Below, one piece after another: positions 48,183 to 60,505 of a stretch of DNA of 64,000 nt (position 1 is the first letter of the stretch; each line of letters starts with the position of its first letter). The position numbers and the translations under genes were made by a program. This DNA comes from Cryoendolithus antarcticus (taxonomy: Eukaryota > Ascomycota > Dothideomycetes > Cladosporiales > Cladosporiaceae), in NCBI GenBank assembly GCA_002077065.1, contig NAJO01000002.1, positions 744,001 through 808,000 of the forward strand, written 5' to 3'. The notes below the pieces were generated by a model, which saw only the letters and a list, made by a program, of their open reading frames with translations, was not told the DNA's origin and did no database searches.

Positions 48183-51100
48183 CTAATACCCATTCCCGCC
48201 CTGCGGCCCCTGCGTCCCCGGCGCCCCGAGAAGCAGCTCAAGCATATCCTGCCCTCCAACTTCCGGCCCATACATCGTCTGAGTGACATACGTATCGCCC
48301 GACATATTCAGCAATGGATCCAGCGGCAGTGCAAGCCAATCACCCATATCATCGCCATTGCCGTAGCCGCCGAAGTTGTAGCCGGTATTGCTGCTAGGCG
48401 GCATGAGATTGGCAGAAAGGTTGTTAGTGTTGTTCTGATTGGAACCTGTGGGCGAATGGAGCCCGAAGCTAGGCGGTGGCATGATGGAGAAGTTGTTGTC
48501 GCTGTAGTCGTAGGCGTCGTTTGAGATGCCAAAGAGCGGATTGGTAGCTGCGTTGGCAGGGCCGGGGCTGTATGTCCATTGCTGCTGTTGGTGTTGCTGG
48601 GGAGCATATGCACCGGTAGAAGCTTGCTGCGTTGTAGACATGCTATGACCGTGCCCATTGCCGTTCGTGGCGAACTGGCTCGTTGGATGCACCGGCGTGC
48701 TGTGTTGGCTTGGCCGCCTGGTGTGACCCGCACTCCGGCCATCGGCGGAGATACGCACAAGACGCGGCTTGAGGTTCTGGATGAGCGTGTCGAGAAGATC
48801 AGCGAAGCGACTAGCCACGTGAACGTCATCGACAATGCAGGTCCTGATCGCCTCGACGGTGCGGTCAACGAGCTTGAGCGAGTCGGCGACATCGGCTTCA
48901 CTAGCGCCGAGTGAGAAAGACTTGAGCAGCATGATGGCCACGCTGACGATGCGGAAGTAAGTGCGGACCGGTGTGTGCTTGAGGTACTGGCCAGGGTAGA
49001 GGCCGTCCACTACCACCTTAAGCAGATGGCATGCAGCGTCGCGCACTTCGATCATGTACTTGCGATCGCCACCGAGCCACTTGGCAAGGGTCTGCGGTGT
49101 GATAGCAGTATCCGTGCGCATGCCATTGGTCGTGACAGCAGAGCGGACAAAGTCTGGGGCTTGGCCGACAATCTGAATCGGGTACTCGTTTGCGCAGCGC
49201 TCGGCCACAGCCTGCAGTGCGAGAGCGTTTAGGTAGACGCGGCAGTAGTCGTACTCGATCTCGAGGATGTAGCGCATGTACTTTGGGATGATTGCGCAGC
49301 GCTCGAAGTCTGCGTGCCACTGAATGAAAGGTCGCTGCGCCTGCTCAAGTGCGTCCTTGTAGTTGCCGTTCTTGATCAGATCGCGAGTGAAAGCCTTGTT
49401 GGCGAAGATTCGCTGGTTACCGTCGCGCAGAGTAGCGGCGAGGCGAAGCCAGAAGTGCATGACTGTTTGCTGCACGCTGTCGTGCTGGCCCAGAGCGCGC
49501 TTGTACAAGTCGCTGTCCTCGGGCTTGCTGTAATTGCTGGGCAGCATCGATGTGAGGCCAAGCCGACCACTAGTCAACGTGACATACACCAACAGCAGAT
49601 CCCTAACGTTGCCGCGGCGCTTGTCGTATGCAGTGAGGCCTTCAGCGGAGAGTGGCTGACCGCTGGTCGAGACAGCGTGCCTCTGCCACTCGCTCTTGTC
49701 GAAGACGCCGATCTCGAATGCGAGTGACATTGCCATGCCGAGTAGCATCCAGCAGAGGCGATCGCTACGCCAGCAGGGCTCGAGCCATGAGTCCATGCGC
49801 TGTCCGCCGATCCCTTTGTTGGCCGGATCCTCGGTGCTGTCGTCGTCAACGGGCAGAAAGACCTCCGGCATCATAAGGTCGTCGTCTTGTTCATCAGGCG
49901 GGAAATGCATAGCACGTGGGTGCCACTCCGTAATCAGAATGAGTGACTCGACTGTGCCGAGAGTTCTGAGTCCCTTACGAGACAGTGGGTTGACGTCTGC
50001 CGCGGGCTCTGCACCAGCACCGCAGAAGCCACCGCCTATATCAAAGTCAGTAATGTCCTGTGAGGGTATCAAAGGGAGCACGTACCCATCTGCTCCTGAC
50101 CCCACACAACTCGGTTGACCATGCCCTGCAGGTAGGTCCACAGTTTGTGGTGAATCTCATACGGCCTGCTCTTCGACCCAGGCCCTTCCAGATTCATGTG
50201 GCGTGAAGCGACCAGCAAGATTGTGATAGTGAGCATGGGCTCCTGCGTCAACAAACGCACATGGCTATCATAGGGCCTGAAGTCGGGTAGGGCTACAGGC
50301 GTAAGTGGCGAGAGGTACTTGTAGAAGTAGTCGATATAGGCCACGGCTTCCTTCGCAGTGAACCACCCAGCACGAACGAAGCGGAAGCGCGACCACGCCT
50401 TGAGCGTAGCGGCATACGCAGCGGGATCTTGAGGCAGACTATCAACAGTCCCGTCCTTCGAGGTCATGGATCCGATCCGAGTCTTCCAAGATGGGTCGCT
50501 CTGGTAGGCACCCATCGGAGCAGACGTCACGCCGCTCGAGCCGATCTTCTCGACAATCGGACTAGTAGCAGGAGGGAGTGACGAAGGTGAAGGCCCGTTG
50601 AAGTTCGGCCGAGTGGTGCTGCTCATGCTGCGCGGTCTGACACGCTGCGCAGCCTCGTACAGCACCTTCAAGGCGTCATGTCCACTATGCACCTCCGAAG
50701 CCTGCAAGATAGCCGTCGTCTGATCGCTGACCTTGATGTCCTCATCCCCATAAGGCTGCTGCTTGGTATTGCTGTCCGGCCGCCTCAGTGGCTGAAGCCT
50801 GCCGATCGAGCCTCCGGGCGTGCGAGGCCGCTCCTCGTACTCGATCTCCTCGTCGTCGTCCTCGACAGTCGAGGCTCGCAGGCGCTTACGCCCGGGCTGA
50901 TCTAGCTCCTGAGGCTCGATAGAGACCGAGTCATCCTCTTCAGCACCCTTCTTCTTGCGCCTAGTGGCTGAGAAGAAGCACTCCTTTGCCTCGCGCCTGC
51001 ATCGCAGACAAGGCGGATCATGAGGACTATCGACAGAGCCGAGATCGCAGCGTACTTTGCGGCGACGGCATGGAATGCATGCCTGATATGTGCGCTGGTG

Positions 51101-51250
51101 GATAGCGGGGTCCTTGGTTTGAGGTTGAGAGGATGACCTGTCCTGAGCCAGGGAAGATGAGCGGCCTTGGGCCTGAGGCTGAATGTCGAATGATAGATGG
51201 CCGTTGCTGATAGCACTCCCAGCGCCATAGCTACTGTGTGGTACAGCCAT
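48183..51250 (-). CDS. Zn2Cys6 transcription factor, TamA/Dal81-like
   Basis: Two exons, 51250-50086 and 50035-48183, with a 50-nt intron (GTACGT..TAG, branch TACTGAC), encode about 1005 residues. The zinc cluster is QACIPCRRRKVRCDLGSVD..PPCLRCRREAKECFF, with Cys at 58, 61, 68, 81, 84 and 91 and a 12-residue middle spacer. That DLGSVxxPxDPPC spacer is typical of TamA (Aspergillus) and Dal81/Uga35 (yeast), co-activators of nitrogen-catabolic and GABA genes. A fungal-specific regulatory domain follows (about residues 270-780), then a Gln/Asn/Gly-rich C-terminus (SPGPANAATNPLFG). A Lys/Arg-rich nuclear signal follows the cluster. The nitrogen-regulation role is inferred from the family. Confidence 0.85.
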
Positions 51251-51970
51251 TGCGATTTCGTGTGGGCGTTGTTGACCCGTCGCAAAGCGAGATGTTGCTG
51301 ACTCGGATCACAGCCGACGAGTATCCAGAGAAATGTGGCCCTTATCGCGAGATCACTGGCGGGCTCTAACGTGACGGACCGGGGGCCTCAAAGTAGTGCG
51401 GGGTGCGTCGTGGGGTGCTGCTGGCGGTAGATTGATGGCGTGAAGCTCCTCAGCGCGTCGTTCAAGTGTTGTTGTTTGGGATGATGATGTAGGAATGCTG
51501 GCGGGTGTGCGAGAGGTTTGATTTGTTGAACATGATGGCTACTGCATTGTGGGCTTTGGTGTTGTTGTTGTGTGGTGTCAAGATGGTGAGGTAAGAGGAC
51601 TCGAAGTAAAGCCGCCGAGGTCACGCGCCTTGGCATTAGTCACTGCGCCTCGTGGCAGTGTCCAGTTACAGCCGAAGCACGAGCAACATAATATTACAAC
51701 ACAGCTATGTAAGGAAGGTGATGATGTATGCTCGTGAAGACGTGCGCGCGGAGAATTTGCTAGTGCTATCATGTGCTAATGCTAGAAGAGCGGAATCCCA
51801 GGGTATCAATAACAGGCCTCCATCAATCAATCCCGACAATGACCATGCTAACGCCTTCCTTTCCTCGTAACCCATGAAGCACTTTTCGTTAGCCCAGTCA
51901 AGTCGACAGTGGCAGTAGCGCATGTCTGCAGATCCGGAGAGACAACACCATCACTCTCCTCCATCATGTC
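51251..51970. other. Intergenic between TamA-like and kinase genes
   Basis: These 720 bp hold the promoter of the TamA-like gene and the 3' region of the kinase gene. GTTGTTGTTG-like tracts near 51557-51573 are the only simple sequence. No gene is seen. Confidence 0.4.
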
Positions 51971-54739
51971 TCAATCCCACAGCCCATCCCCTCCTGTTGC
52001 TGCTTCATCTTCCTCCCCTCTACAGCCCTCGAACCATTCGCTCCGCAAAGCATCTCCTATAGTCAACCGGAGATCGATGTCCAACTCGAGACATCCCCTG
52101 ACCAATTCGATAACCTCCTCTCCACCACCAGCAGCAGCCAGTCGCAACGCATTTACATCCCAGTCCGAGTGCAAGATCAGCTCGACAGTCTTGCTCGGCA
52201 TGGAGTGCTTAAATGGTAGATCGCCAGTACAAAGAGCGTAAACAATGACTCCATACGCCCAGACGTCGCCGGCGGTCTCAAAGAGTTTGCGGTTGACCGA
52301 GAGTCCCTTCGGGGATGCATACTCGAGGGTGCCGATGACGGACGAGGTTGCGCGTTGGTGACTACCTTGGTCGACTGCGATGGGTGGCGCGAGACCTTCA
52401 AGACCAGAAGTACCTTCATCGATGCTGCCGCTGTGCAGAAAGTCGGCCAGTCCGAAGTCACAGAGTCGGAGGTTGCCACCTTCAGTCTCTGCGTTTGGAG
52501 AGGTGAGGTCAATCAGGCAATTTTCGAGCTTCACGTCGCGGTGACAGACCCGTATATCCTCGTGTAGGTACCGGAGTGCGCAGGCTAGCTGGTAGGCGTA
52601 GCGCTTCGCGAGATGCGGTGGCAGTCCTTTGTGTTTGTCATTGGGAGAGGCAGCCAGTCGTGCTTTGCGTACAAGATCGAAAAGTGTACCACCCACATTC
52701 AGATCCATCACGCAGAAGGTAGCAAAATCCGTCTCGTAGACGGCGTGCAGTAATAGGATGTGAGGATGCTTCAGATGCCGCCATACGGAAACTTCGTGGT
52801 CCAGATCCTGCTGCGCTTTGTCACTGACGCTTTCGTCTCCGCCGGCTGCTTGTTTGCGGATGATCTTTACGGCGCGGACGATACGATCTCCAGTATGGGT
52901 GTTGATGGTGTGCACTTCCTTTACTACTCCGAAGCCGCCGTGATTGATGGTCCGCCCGATGATGTATTCGTTCTCGAGCCCGATAGCCTGCCCTTCATCG
53001 TCGGGCTTGAGCTCGGGCGCAGGCGGCTCAACAGTGTTGTCGCGGTTCCAGCTTGACAAAAAGGCATGCGCAGGACTCATCGAGCTGTGAGTTTGCGACG
53101 CAGAGCGCCGCGATGAACGCCTTGACTGTGAGCCGAATCCCAGGATCCTCGATGCTCGTGTGGTGCGTATTGATCTTGAGCTGCCGTGACGACTAAGAGC
53201 GTCACCGGAGTAGTCGCCAACAGGAGACGTGAGTGGGGAGGCACTTCGCTCGGCAGTCCCTACGATCGAGTGGTCTACCGGCTGGCCTTCTGGAATGGTC
53301 TGCGGTGGCACAACCCTACTCGTCAAGCTGTCGATAGAGGCAGTCATACTTGAGTCCGACGTTGGTGAAATGGGAGGATCTTCCATCCCTTCAAGTCGCG
53401 GTGACATGCTCGATCTTGATATCTGGAATGCTGCCATGCGGGCTGCCGGGCTGCTTGAGGTCGAAGACGCTGGACGGTGGTCCCTCGCTTGTGTTACTGT
53501 CGCCTCGCTGGCGTTGCGCTCCTGCCGGAATAACGTCAGTAGTCTGTTATAAGAATGTTTGCGAATAAGTTTACACCACGATTTCAACCTACCAGAAAAT
53601 GTGCCTGACTTGAAGTCGGTGAGTGGTTCGGTGTCGTGTGCGTTGGTGTTGTCTGCAATTTCATCTGCGGTCGGCTCGAGATCACTGGCCCGCCGCGGGG
53701 GTGATCGTCCTCGGTTATTGGGTTTGGGTAGTCCTGCGGCATTTGCGACTCCTTTGGGCGAGGTCGGTGAGGGAAGTAGAGGGATTCTGTCGCCGTCGTC
53801 GGTGACTGCGTGATCGCCGAAGGAGATGCTCTTTCCGCGCTTTCGGAGGCTGGCCTGGAGAGCTTCGATCTCGGCGGATCGTTGCTCGGTCCTGCTGGTT
53901 GAGAAGGCACGCCAGGAAACGCCGCCACCATCTTGAGGCTTCGGCTTGTCGACTCGCTTCACCTGAAGATGCTTCTTCGTAGTCGAGGTCTTGAAGAGCG
54001 GTCCCAAAGCATCAATTCCCCAATCGTCGTCGTCGTCCTCAGGCTTGTAGGTCCCGTCAGTGCTATTGTTGCGAGATGTGACGGCCTCCTCGTCGCTGTC
54101 ACTGTCCTGCAGATACTTCGTCCCTGCGAATGGTGATGCTACAGTGTTCTTCGGCGGCGGTCCTCCCTTCACTATGGAGCCTTCTCTCTCACCACGCGGC
54201 GTCGAGGAGCGCCTATCTCTACCCAGTTCGGAGTCTGGCGAGTTGCCGCCTCGAGGTGCAGGGCTTGGCCGACGATCGCGACGGGCAGGCGGGGGTGCGA
54301 GTGCCTCCTCGTCCTCGCTGTCGTCCAGATATGCAAGTATGCCTCCCGCCTGAGCTCGAGCACCACGTGCGGTCCTACCGTTCGACAAAGCTTTGTCAAT
54401 AGAAGGCCGATGAACAGCCGAGTCTGGCAGCGGCAAGCGCGGCACTGCAGGACTTGGCCCGCGATCTGTACTGGGCTTCTTGGGCTTCGCGTCTAAGAAC
54501 TCATGTTCGCTGTCGCGGATGCTGGATGCACGAACAGGCTTCACAGTCGTACTTATGGATTGCTCCTTCTCCTGCTGCGCGGTCGCATTCGCAGTTTGCG
54601 AAGCGGCCTGGGTCTGGCTCTTGTTCCTTCTGCGCTCGTCCACCTCATCCTCAAATCCCGTGGCAAAGGGATCGCGTTTCTTGCGTGCCGTGTTGACACG
54701 CAGAGAGCGAAGTTGACGGTGGATGTCGTTTGCAGCCAT
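51971..54739 (-). CDS. Ser/Thr protein kinase with long disordered N-terminus
   Basis: One frame of 922 codons starts MAANDIHRQLRSL. The first about 580 residues are Ser/Pro/charged and probably disordered. The C-terminal kinase domain (about 590-905) shows a Gly-rich loop INHGGFGVVKE, the VAIK-type Lys in RAVKIIRK, HRDVKLEN, DFG in LCDFGLAD and DVWAYGVIVYAL. The usual APE Glu is Lys (ASPKG, about residue 806). A stretch at 53525-53595 looks like an intron (GTAGGT, TACTGAC, CGGCAG, AT-rich) yet is 71 nt and stays open; using a later AG gives a 105-nt in-frame removal. Either way the kinase domain is unchanged. I cannot place it in a named subfamily; CAMK-like is likely. Confidence 0.8.
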   Translation of the reverse strand: MAANDIHRQLRSLRVNTARKKRDPFATGFEDEVDERRRNKSQTQAASQTANATAQQEKEQSISTTVKPVRASSIRDSEHEFLDAKPKKPSTDRGPSPAVPRLPLPDSAVHRPSIDKALSNGRTARGARAQAGGILAYLDDSEDEEALAPPPARRDRRPSPAPRGGNSPDSELGRDRRSSTPRGEREGSIVKGGPPPKNTVASPFAGTKYLQDSDSDEEAVTSRNNSTDGTYKPEDDDDDWGIDALGPLFKTSTTKKHLQVKRVDKPKPQDGGGVSWRAFSTSRTEQRSAEIEALQASLRKRGKSISFGDHAVTDDGDRIPLLPSPTSPKGVANAAGLPKPNNRGRSPPRRASDLEPTADEIADNTNAHDTEPLTDFKSGTFSGRLKSWCKLIRKHSYNRLLTLFRQERNASEATVTQARDHRPASSTSSSPAARMAAFQISRSSMSPRLEGMEDPPISPTSDSSMTASIDSLTSRVVPPQTIPEGQPVDHSIVGTAERSASPLTSPVGDYSGDALSRHGSSRSIRTTRASRILGFGSQSRRSSRRSASQTHSSMSPAHAFLSSWNRDNTVEPPAPELKPDDEGQAIGLENEYIIGRTINHGGFGVVKEVHTINTHTGDRIVRAVKIIRKQAAGGDESVSDKAQQDLDHEVSVWRHLKHPHILLLHAVYETDFATFCVMDLNVGGTLFDLVRKARLAASPNDKHKGLPPHLAKRYAYQLACALRYLHEDIRVCHRDVKLENCLIDLTSPNAETEGGNLRLCDFGLADFLHSGSIDEGTSGLEGLAPPIAVDQGSHQRATSSVIGTLEYASPKGLSVNRKLFETAGDVWAYGVIVYALCTGDLPFKHSMPSKTVELILHSDWDVNALRLAAAGGGEEVIELVRGCLELDIDLRLTIGDALRSEWFEGCRGEEDEAATGGDGLWD

Positions 54740-56681
54740 GTAGTGCAGGCCCTTTGCTGTGCGCGGGCTTGTCGCTCGGCGGAAAGCTAGCGCGTGCGCG
54801 GGACGTGGGGTCGATAAGAATTGTGTGCTTGACTCGCTGATGGGGTGGTGCTGTGCGATATTGTGCGAGCTAGACAGGGCAACCGCGGCCGGCGTATTGT
54901 TATTGACACTGCTGTGGGAAGGTGATGGGCTTGCAGATGGCAGGAGCAGTCATGGTGAATGATGATGGACTTGACAGGCCCGCACAGAGTACAACGGCTG
55001 CAGAGAGCTCCAGAGCTGCCACCGCCAAGGACACAGCCTCATTGGCTTGGTATGGAGATCGCGGTGTGTGGTTGACGTGTGAACGGAGTATGGAGCCAGA
55101 TGCGCTACCAAAAGCTATCGATGCTCCTCTTTGCTCACTGGCCCGGAGGAGCACCCCAGACGATGCGGGGCAGACGCTGCAGGCTCTCACGTAATGCAGC
55201 TTGTGCATCACATCAACGCGGCAGCACACTGTGCGGCGGTTTAGCTTCGGAGCCACTCTGACTGTGCGGCGGTACTGGCTGGGAGGATGTATGGTTGTGG
55301 GAGCGCCATCACGGACTTGACATGTGAAGCCGAATCCATGTCATATGTGAGTAGGTCCATCACGCGGAGTTCATAGAGTTCGCGATGCTATGCCTCCGTT
55401 CGACACAGTCATCACACAGTCACCACACACTCTAGCACATGTCTTTCGATGGACCGTTCCACAACTGCGATGCTTCGCCTGCTTGGCTCTCGTCAACCAT
55501 GTTCACCCCCTTGAGGACGTCCATGTACGTCCCTCAACGACAGCGCCGGACATGGAACGCCTGCACCGTCCACCGACTCCGATACTCAGCTATTCCGTCC
55601 ACGCCGCCAAGGCAGTAGACTGCATCGCCAAGCACGAGCTCCATGGGCGATCCCATGATGAGCGATGAGTGATTCGATGAGGCATTTATCAAGCAATGGA
55701 TCATAGGTGACAGAGCTTGCGGTGTCGTTCAAGATCAACTAGATTGATGACGAAGCAAAACTACCTCAGTGCTATCTCCATAGCTTGACATTGAGATGCT
55801 TCACATGCTGTAGTGGACCCGCGGACATCCCTGCAACAGTACTTCTTGGACCGTACAGTGTTCCCAGAGGAGATGCAAGAACGCCTTCTTCTACACACCT
55901 CCTCACAGTATCCAGTCCATTAATCCTCATGAGGTCGTGCAGCGATCTGGGCAGACGAGTCCGAGCAGACGCACGTTGACAGAAGCAAGGCTCATGGATT
56001 GTGGGTCCGTTGTGCCACTCCGCGAGAGCGACAAAGGGTAACGTAGCTGCATCAAAGTGTAATCCTACGTCCCCTAATCTCACGCCAACTCAGCCCGTTT
56101 GATCGTGAAGTACATAGAGCGACATACTGCAGGACTGCGCAAGCCGGATTCCGCGTTCACCACAGAGTTGGACATGCATTGTGAGACCCCCTCAGAGTAT
56201 GTGCCGCGGGGTTGAAGTATTCGTTCTCGAGGCTACAATCTCGCAACGATGGACTGATCCCTGAGGACGCATCGTCGCCTCGCGCGCGGCCATGTAGGAT
56301 ACAGTAGAGAAAGGATTGCGATCGCGAGTAATATCTTTGGCAAGCGCGACCTCAGACCCTAACCCTGACTGGCAGGTACGCCGCTAAGCGAGATTCACTG
56401 CAAGACTGCGGCTTCATTGAGCTGCCAGACGACTTAAGTTGGCACATCAGTCGACGACGCTCACCCGCATCTACTGGCTCACCTTATTCGTACTTCTGCA
56501 ATCGGGGCAGCACCAGCGAACATACAACGACGCGCCGAAAGGCCACATGTATCCAATCACAAAGCGGTAGCGCCTACCCTGAGCTTGAAGCTCACATACA
56601 ACACCACAGGCTCCGCATTTCAAGACACCACACATACTCGAGTGTCTACAACACTGCAATACCCATGCGAGGCGGGCGGAG
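54740..56681. other. 1.9-kb intergenic, divergent kinase/VAC8
   Basis: This stretch holds the promoters of the kinase (-) and VAC8 (+). A minus-strand frame at 54900-55256 (118 codons with ATG) has no family match or splice support and is left out. CCCTAACCCT at about 56357-56366 is less than two telomere-type units. No RNA gene is recognised. Confidence 0.4.
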
Positions 56682-58725
56682 ATGAGTAATTTCTGTGGAA
56701 GGCTGTTCGGGTGCTGCGGAAGTGAGTGCCCTTAATGCAATCATTGATATCACTCAACTACAAGCTAACAGATCGTCTCCACCGCAGGCCGCTCAAAGGT
56801 CGACTACGACAATGTGCTCGCAGACTCCGAGCGCGAAGCAGTCGCGGACCTGCTCAATTACCTCGAGAATGTAATATACTCCAATCATGAGACTACATGC
56901 GCACAGGCAGAGGAGCTCGGGCTGCGCAAGGCAGCTATCTATGTTGAGACACGCGCTGATACCCGTGGTGCTTTACAGAGAGCAGAGACCGACTTCTTCT
57001 CGGGCGAGCCACTGAATGCACTCAGCACGCTAGTGTATAGCAACAACATCGACTTACAGCGCAGCGCGAGCTTGACGTTTGCCGAGATCACTGAGCGAGG
57101 TATGCTGACAAAGTGATGGCTGCAGAGAGATGGCCAGCCGCTGATGCTGTAACAACAGATGTCCGACCCGTCGACCGCGCAACCCTCGAACCAATTCTCT
57201 TCCTGCTAGAAAGTCCAGACATTGAGGTTCAGCGGGCTGCCTCAGCTGCACTGGGCAATCTTGCTGTTGATGGTCAGTCAATCTCTCTCGCTACCAAAGC
57301 ACCCAGCTAACATCAAGCCAGCCCAGAACAAAGTCCTCATCGTCTCCCTCGGTGGTCTCACCCCGCTTATTCGGCAGATGAACTCATCGAATGTGGAGGT
57401 CCAGTGTAATGCAGTGGGTTGTATCACAAATCTAGCTACACATGAGGAGAATAAGGCGCGTATAGCTGTGTCAGGCGCGCTGGCGCCGCTCACAAGATTG
57501 GCCAAGAGCAAGGACATGCGAGTACAACGAAATGCTACCGGCGCTTTGCTCAACATGACCCACTCGGACGACAACCGGCAGCAGCTCGTATCTGCAGGAG
57601 CCATCCCAGTGCTGGTCAGCTTACTCAGCAGTCAGGACACGGACGTGCAATACTATTGCACCACTGCTCTGAGCAATATTGCGGTCGACTCTGCGAATCG
57701 GAAGCGGCTGGCACAGACGGAGACAAAGCTGGTGCAGAGTCTCGTTGCTCTGATGCGAGGCCAGGCGCCGAAAGTGCAATGTCAAGCAGCTCTTGCGTTG
57801 CGGAATTTGGCAAGCGACGAAAAGTACCAGCTCGATATCGTACGAGCAGAAGGCCTGAAGCCATTACTACAGCTACTGCAGTCTAGCTACCTGCCACTAA
57901 TACTATCAGCCGTAGCATGCATACGAAACATCAGCATACACCCCATGAACGAGTCGCCGATAATTGACGCGGGCTTTCTTCGACCGCTAGTGGAATTGCT
58001 TGGATCGACTGAGAACGAGGAGATCCAGTGTCATGCGATCTCGACGCTGCGGAATTTGGCAGCTTCGTCGGATAAGAACAAGCAGCTCGTGCTGGACGCT
58101 GGAGCGGTGCAGAAGTGTAAGGAGCTGGTGTTGAGTGTGCCGTTGACGGTGCAGAGTGAAATGACTGCGGCGATTGCGGTGCTTGCTTTGTCGGACGAGC
58201 TGAAGTCGACGCTGCTTGATCTGGGCGTATTTGATGTTCTCATCCCGTTGACGGAGAGTGAAAGCATTGAGGTGCAAGGGAACAGCGCTGCGGCGTTGGG
58301 GAATCTGAGCAGCAAAGGTATGTTGAAGGTTGTTGACTTCATGTGAGAGCACTTGCTGACCATGCACAGTCGGCGACTATACCCTCTTCCTCTCCTCCTG
58401 GGACAAGCCCTCGGGCGGCATCCACGGCTACCTCGCCCGCTTCCTCGCCTCCGGCGACGCAACATTCCAGCACATCGCGATTTGGACACTTCTGCAATTG
58501 CTCGAAAGCGGCGACCCGAAATTACTAGATACCATCAACAGCAGCCAAGACGTGATGCAAATGGTGCGCGAGATCTCCGAGAAGAGCGTCGACTCCGGCG
58601 ATGACGGAGAGGTGGAGGGCAGTGATGCTGGCGAAGGCGAGGTTGTGCAGCTCGCTATCAGATGTCTTGAGATTGCTGGGGAGGCAGACGGAAAGGGGAG
58701 TGAAGGCGGTAGTCTGAAAGGCTAG
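56682..58725 (+). CDS. VAC8: Vacuolar armadillo-repeat protein Vac8
   Basis: Six exons: 56682-56721, 56788-56870, 56979-57099, 57159-57272, 57322-58317 and 58370-58725, with introns of 49-108 nt and about 569 residues. The N-terminus [13 protein letters not shown] has Cys for palmitoylation but Ser, not Gly, at position 2. Then [29 protein letters not shown] and about eleven armadillo repeats ([67 protein letters not shown]). Each junction restores the family sequence. Known role: vacuolar membrane scaffold in vacuole inheritance, fusion, nucleus-vacuole junctions and selective autophagy. The acidic C-terminal tail is as usual. Confidence 0.93.
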
Positions 58726-60505
58726 GGCAGATGCTGATTGCGCGCAAGCATGGAGAGGCGTTTTGTGAGAAGACATGAAAGTTTCCTACACTGTCTAACT
58801 AGCGGGATGCAGTATGGCGTTTGGAGCGTGCATAGCAATATTTTGATCCGCAAGGTCGGCGAGTGATAGCGAAAAGGAGCACTCTATTGATTCCAGGCCT
58901 TCTAGCCACAGCTTCTGGATCTCGTCTGCCGCCGCGACAACACGGTTGGTTATGGGATCGACATGATGCGTGTGGAGCCAGCCCCGAGTTCTCCCCACAT
59001 TGCTCCAAGTTGTCGGGCAAAGTCGGGTGTGGTCCAGACTCGAAGTCTAAGCCGAGGGCCAGTACAAGGGCAGCAGGCGCGCACCTTCATTACTATATCG
59101 CAGTTATTGCTTGTGATATATCGACCATAGTCAGAGACACTCGAAGCCCTAAGATCTGCCGTCACTGTATTGCTAGCACATCCGCGACCTACGACCGCTT
59201 CGCATACTACCTACTCTCCGGGCCAGCCAATAGATATGTCTTACTCATTTAGCTCGCGCCGTCGATGTAAGTCAACCTTCTCAGCACTTGAGAGAGTGGC
59301 AGTAGTGCAGACATCTGACAAGGTGACAGCCCGTCCGATCAGCCAGCTCGATCGGCGTTTGCAATGGCGACAACTGCGTAGTTGTTTGCCCTGGTGCCGA
59401 CGGGACTAGGTGGCTATCGTAAGGCTGATCTGCAGCAATATGTAGTACCTTGATGGGTGCTCGATGAGCTGTTCCTGCGATACTGTCCAGATGCGGCGAC
59501 CTGTTCGTCCCCACGTAGTCGATACGCATACATCCTTACGCCCTTGGCCGGTTTCGAAAGCCCTGCCGGATGCCCGCAGAAATATGACCCAGAGGATGCG
59601 ACACGAGGAGTCTTGAACCTTCATACGATTCGACCGTATTCGGGTGAAACTTTAATGGGTGTTAGATCTCGCATTCGCAAAGGCCCAGGGCATCAAATCA
59701 GGCAGCATGGCGCCAGCGGCGCAAACATCCGCATACGGCAACCTGAACGTTTCGCTCACAGCATTGTGCTCACGCGCCAATTACGAGGAGGCCTCGATGA
59801 TCGCAAGGAACTACGCAAGTGGCGCCCTCGCTGTCAGCACTGCGGCTGAGGCTGAAGTGCACTCTGCATAACGAGCCCTGGACATAACATGCACATCTTT
59901 CCGCAGCGGCCTCCATTACAATCCGACACATGTTGCGATCAACCGCACCCTGGACAGACCAATATATATTCGAATACGACACTCCGACCCGCCAAACGCC
60001 GATGAAATTGTGTGACGGCAATCGACGGCTGACGCCCTGCGACTATTTAACAGTGCGTCTCTCGGCCTCTGAACAGAGTTTGAATACCATATACAAGTCA
60101 GTGTCATGCAATCAAGCTTTTCCATCGTGGATCGGGACATGCAGATGCTCGCCTCTAGGCCCAATCCCGGCCTGTCTGGCACGGTCGTACCGGTGAGACA
60201 CCGCCCCAGGATCCAGCGCATAGCATGCTATTCGTACCACGCACAGGCTAATGCGAATGCGAGATGTTCGTATTGAAGCCTTCGCACGTGGTACTGCGAT
60301 ACTGCGAGTTGCAGAGAAACACTAGAGCTTGTGCTCTGTCCATCAATCTGGACGCTCGGCTATTGGGGCCCAAGGGTAGTAATCATCGCACGAGGGTAGT
60401 GTACTTAGATATGGGGCCTCGCAGGTCTATATATCTGGACTGCGAACTCTATCGTACGGAACTTGCTCATTCTCACTCTCTCCCTCCCTTTGTGTCATCG
60501 CTGTC
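58726..60505. other. 1.8-kb intergenic between VAC8 and the oxidase pseudogene
   Basis: No clear gene. A short plus-strand frame (59659-59871) contains an ATG-led 55-codon piece, MAPAAQTSAYGNLNVSLTAL, ending at TAA with coding-like composition, but nothing upstream or downstream supports it; it may be a remnant or chance. TATA-like sequence near the 3' edge belongs to the pseudogene promoter. Confidence 0.4.
60427..60436 (+). promoter_or_regulatory. TATA-like box upstream of the oxidase pseudogene
   Basis: CTATATATCT lies about 75 nt upstream of the pseudogene ATG, a usual position for a TATA element in ascomycetes. It suggests the promoter has outlived the reading frame. Confidence 0.4.

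Noticed and set aside
54900..55256. 118-codon minus-strand open frame upstream of the kinase
   Set aside because: No recognisable family or splice partners; composition does not resemble neighbouring genes.
56351..56370. CCCTAACCCT, telomere-like sequence
   Set aside because: Less than two TTAGGG-type units in ordinary intergenic DNA; an interstitial telomere tract would need more copies.
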